A DNA stretch of 21,946 bases, from positions 1 to 21,946 of IMG/VR virus record IMGVR_UViG_3300032224_001389. One strand, 5' to 3'. Shown here piece by piece: positions 20,825-21,946 of this stretch (the first letter of the stretch is position 1; each line of letters starts with the position of its first letter). The translations under genes were made by a program, and so were the position numbers. The notes under the pieces were generated by a model. It was not told where the DNA came from. It searched no databases and saw only the letters and a list, made by a program, of their open reading frames with translations. This DNA comes from a virus.

Positions 20825-21433
20825 ATGTTTAACACAAAAGGACAGGAAATTAAAACGGGTGGAGGCACCCCTAAGTCATTACAACCAGGTGTTGTATATG
20901 CACACATCTTTGGTGGTCAAGTAAGAACTGCCAAGAGTGGTAAGAAAGCTCTAGAATTGGTTTTAGAAGGACCAGCTTTAGAAGGTTTCGAAGGATGGTC
21001 TATTGATAAAAATGATCAAGAAGGTCCTAAGTATACTGGTCAATCTAGTAGAGTTAGTGCTACCATTTATTCTGATCAATTTGATTCAGATAGCCCAGCT
21101 AAGAATGAAATCATCTATAAGCTTCTTTACATTGCTTCTGAACTAGGACTTAGAGATGAAGCAGATAATGTAAGTGCTAAGACTATAGAAGAATGGGTTG
21201 AGAAAGTAATCAACATTCTAAAAGGTCAAAACTTATATTTCTTTTTAAAAGGTACAGAAGAAGAATATAATGGTAAAACAATTGTTAAACTATCTCTACC
21301 AAGATATAAGTTTGCAGCTGTAGACCAATCTTCATTAGATAAGTTTGATAAAAACAATCAGTATCATTATAAGGCTTTACAGACAAAATCTGTAAGTGGT
21401 TTTGAACCAGCTGTTGATGACTTTGAAATGTAA
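20825..21433 (+). CDS. Single-stranded DNA-binding-like protein (OB fold)
   Basis: This 202-residue protein has beta strands VYAHIFGGQVRTAKSGKKAL and LVLEGP, then SRVSATIYS, a helical insert (about 94-134) and later strands LYFFLKGTE and KTIVKLSLPRY. The C terminus is acidic and ends DDFEM, like the tip that SSB proteins use to contact partners. Direct linkage to the Sak4-like ATPase and the primase fits a phage SSB. The OB fold is inferred from the pattern; a distant relation to T7/T4-type SSBs is possible. An A-rich leader precedes the ATG, and a terminator follows. Confidence 0.65.
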   Translation: MFNTKGQEIKTGGGTPKSLQPGVVYAHIFGGQVRTAKSGKKALELVLEGPALEGFEGWSIDKNDQEGPKYTGQSSRVSATIYSDQFDSDSPAKNEIIYKLLYIASELGLRDEADNVSAKTIEEWVEKVINILKGQNLYFFLKGTEEEYNGKTIVKLSLPRYKFAAVDQSSLDKFDKNNQYHYKALQTKSVSGFEPAVDDFEM

Positions 21434-21470
21434 TTGTCTTTCTGTTTTCATAGTTTAAGGTGTTTTCAAT

Positions 21471-21500
21471 GGGGGTGGTTTCTACTACCCCCTATTTTTA
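21471..21500 (+). terminator. Intrinsic terminator after the SSB-like gene
   Basis: GGGGGTGG (21471-21478) pairs with CTACCCCC (21485-21492), giving 8 bp with one G-U pair and a 6-nt loop, followed by TATTTTTA. It separates the SSB-like gene from the primase gene starting at 21515, which may depend on read-through or on its own promoter in the short AT-rich gap. Confidence 0.7.
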
Positions 21501-21514
21501 TAAAATAAAATAAG

Positions 21515-21946
21515 ATGTTTAAAACAAAAAATCTAGTACATGATATAAAGAATGTTCCTGTTCCCTGGATATTTGAACATTTTTGTAAACTAAAAGAAAA
21601 ACTTACAGGACAAGATGTAAAGATTAAGTCACTCTTTAATCCTAAAGAACGTACTCCTAGTATGTGTATATATACTAGTAAAGATAGTGTGTATAGGTAT
21701 AAGGATTTCTCTACAGGTAAAGGAGGTAGTGCTATAGATTTAGTAAAAGATTTAACTCAGCTTTCCTTCTATAAGACATGTCAGGTTATTATAGAAAAGT
21801 ATAATGACTTTGTACTACATAATAATGGAGGGTACGATGTAGGAGAATTTAAACAACAATCTAGGTATAAAGTAAGTAAATGGAAAGTGAGAACATGGAC
21901 TACACAAGATCAGTATTTCTGGACCCAGTTTAATATTGGATCTAAA
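21515..21946 (+). CDS. DnaG-type primase, N-terminal part (cut by window end)
   Basis: The frame starts MFKTKNLVHDIKNVPVPWI and runs open for 144 codons to the window edge. The middle matches the N-terminal zinc-ribbon region of DnaG-type primases: SLFNPKERTPSM corresponds to the CPFHxxxTPSF segment, and YRYKDFSTGKGGSAIDLVK to the CFxCxxGGDxIxFV segment. The zinc-binding cysteines and histidine are absent, so the domain keeps the fold pattern without the metal site. Its place after helicase, ATPase and SSB-like genes supports primase. The catalytic TOPRIM part would lie beyond the window. Confidence 0.7.
   Translation, partial: MFKTKNLVHDIKNVPVPWIFEHFCKLKEKLTGQDVKIKSLFNPKERTPSMCIYTSKDSVYRYKDFSTGKGGSAIDLVKDLTQLSFYKTCQVIIEKYNDFVLHNNGGYDVGEFKQQSRYKVSKWKVRTWTTQDQYFWTQFNIGSK

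Overview
The window is AT-rich, densely packed and intron-free, and it reads as part of a large double-stranded DNA phage of a Bacteroidota host. The phage assignment rests on replication genes next to a block of tail-fibre, adhesin and lysis genes. The host assignment rests on three things: almost no Shine-Dalgarno sequences (starts are preceded by A-rich or TAAT leaders), one good match to the Bacteroidota promoter form TTTG-N19-TAnnTTTG, and several proteins of a type common in Bacteroidota phages. The replication set (SF2 helicase, UDG, DnaB-type helicase, AAA ATPase, SSB-like protein, DnaG-type primase) would suit a crAss-like phage. No capsid, portal, terminase or polymerase gene lies in the window, so that placement is only an inference. 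No tRNA, CRISPR array, insertion sequence or integrase was seen, and no gene-free stretch reaches 300 bases.

Layout. (1) 74-6161, mostly + strand: a compact SF2 helicase, a possible NinB-like protein, one lone minus-strand gene with its own promoter, uracil-DNA glycosylase, a small unknown, then a MoxR-type AAA+ ATPase with an unusual N-terminal extension and its VWA-domain partner. A strong bidirectional terminator hairpin at 6186-6207 closes this block. (2) 17168-6215, all minus strand: a virion-surface and lysis block. It holds a beta-helix adhesin, small membrane proteins, a spanin-like protein, a DUF1003 membrane protein, a GH19 endolysin, a holin-like protein and a series of modular fibre or adhesin proteins. 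(3) 17289-21946, + strand: a DnaA-domain-IV-like protein, a winged-helix protein with a possible loader role, a DnaB-type helicase, an unknown, a Sak4-like AAA ATPase, an SSB-like protein, a terminator, and the start of a DnaG-like primase that runs off the window.

Blocks 2 and 3 diverge from a 120-bp regulatory gap (17169-17288); blocks 1 and 2 converge on the 6.2 kb terminator. Many minus-strand genes are joined by one-base TAATG overlaps, which suggests one long, translationally coupled late transcript.

The most interesting points are these. A 324-residue virion-type protein (9001-9975) appears to carry an LCIB-type beta-carbonic-anhydrase domain with its Cys/His/Cys zinc ligands behind a phage N-terminal tag. 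Five otherwise unrelated proteins share a 38-residue N-terminal module, like interchangeable heads on one docking peptide. The MoxR ATPase has three plausible starts, a 134-nt out-of-frame overlap with the gene before it, and an N-terminal domain of a type I associate with large eukaryotic viruses. A 20-codon Cys-Gly mini-gene sits in the lysis cassette by TAATG coupling. The lone minus gene is controlled by a Bacteroidota-type promoter overlapping a perfect 7-6-7 inverted repeat.
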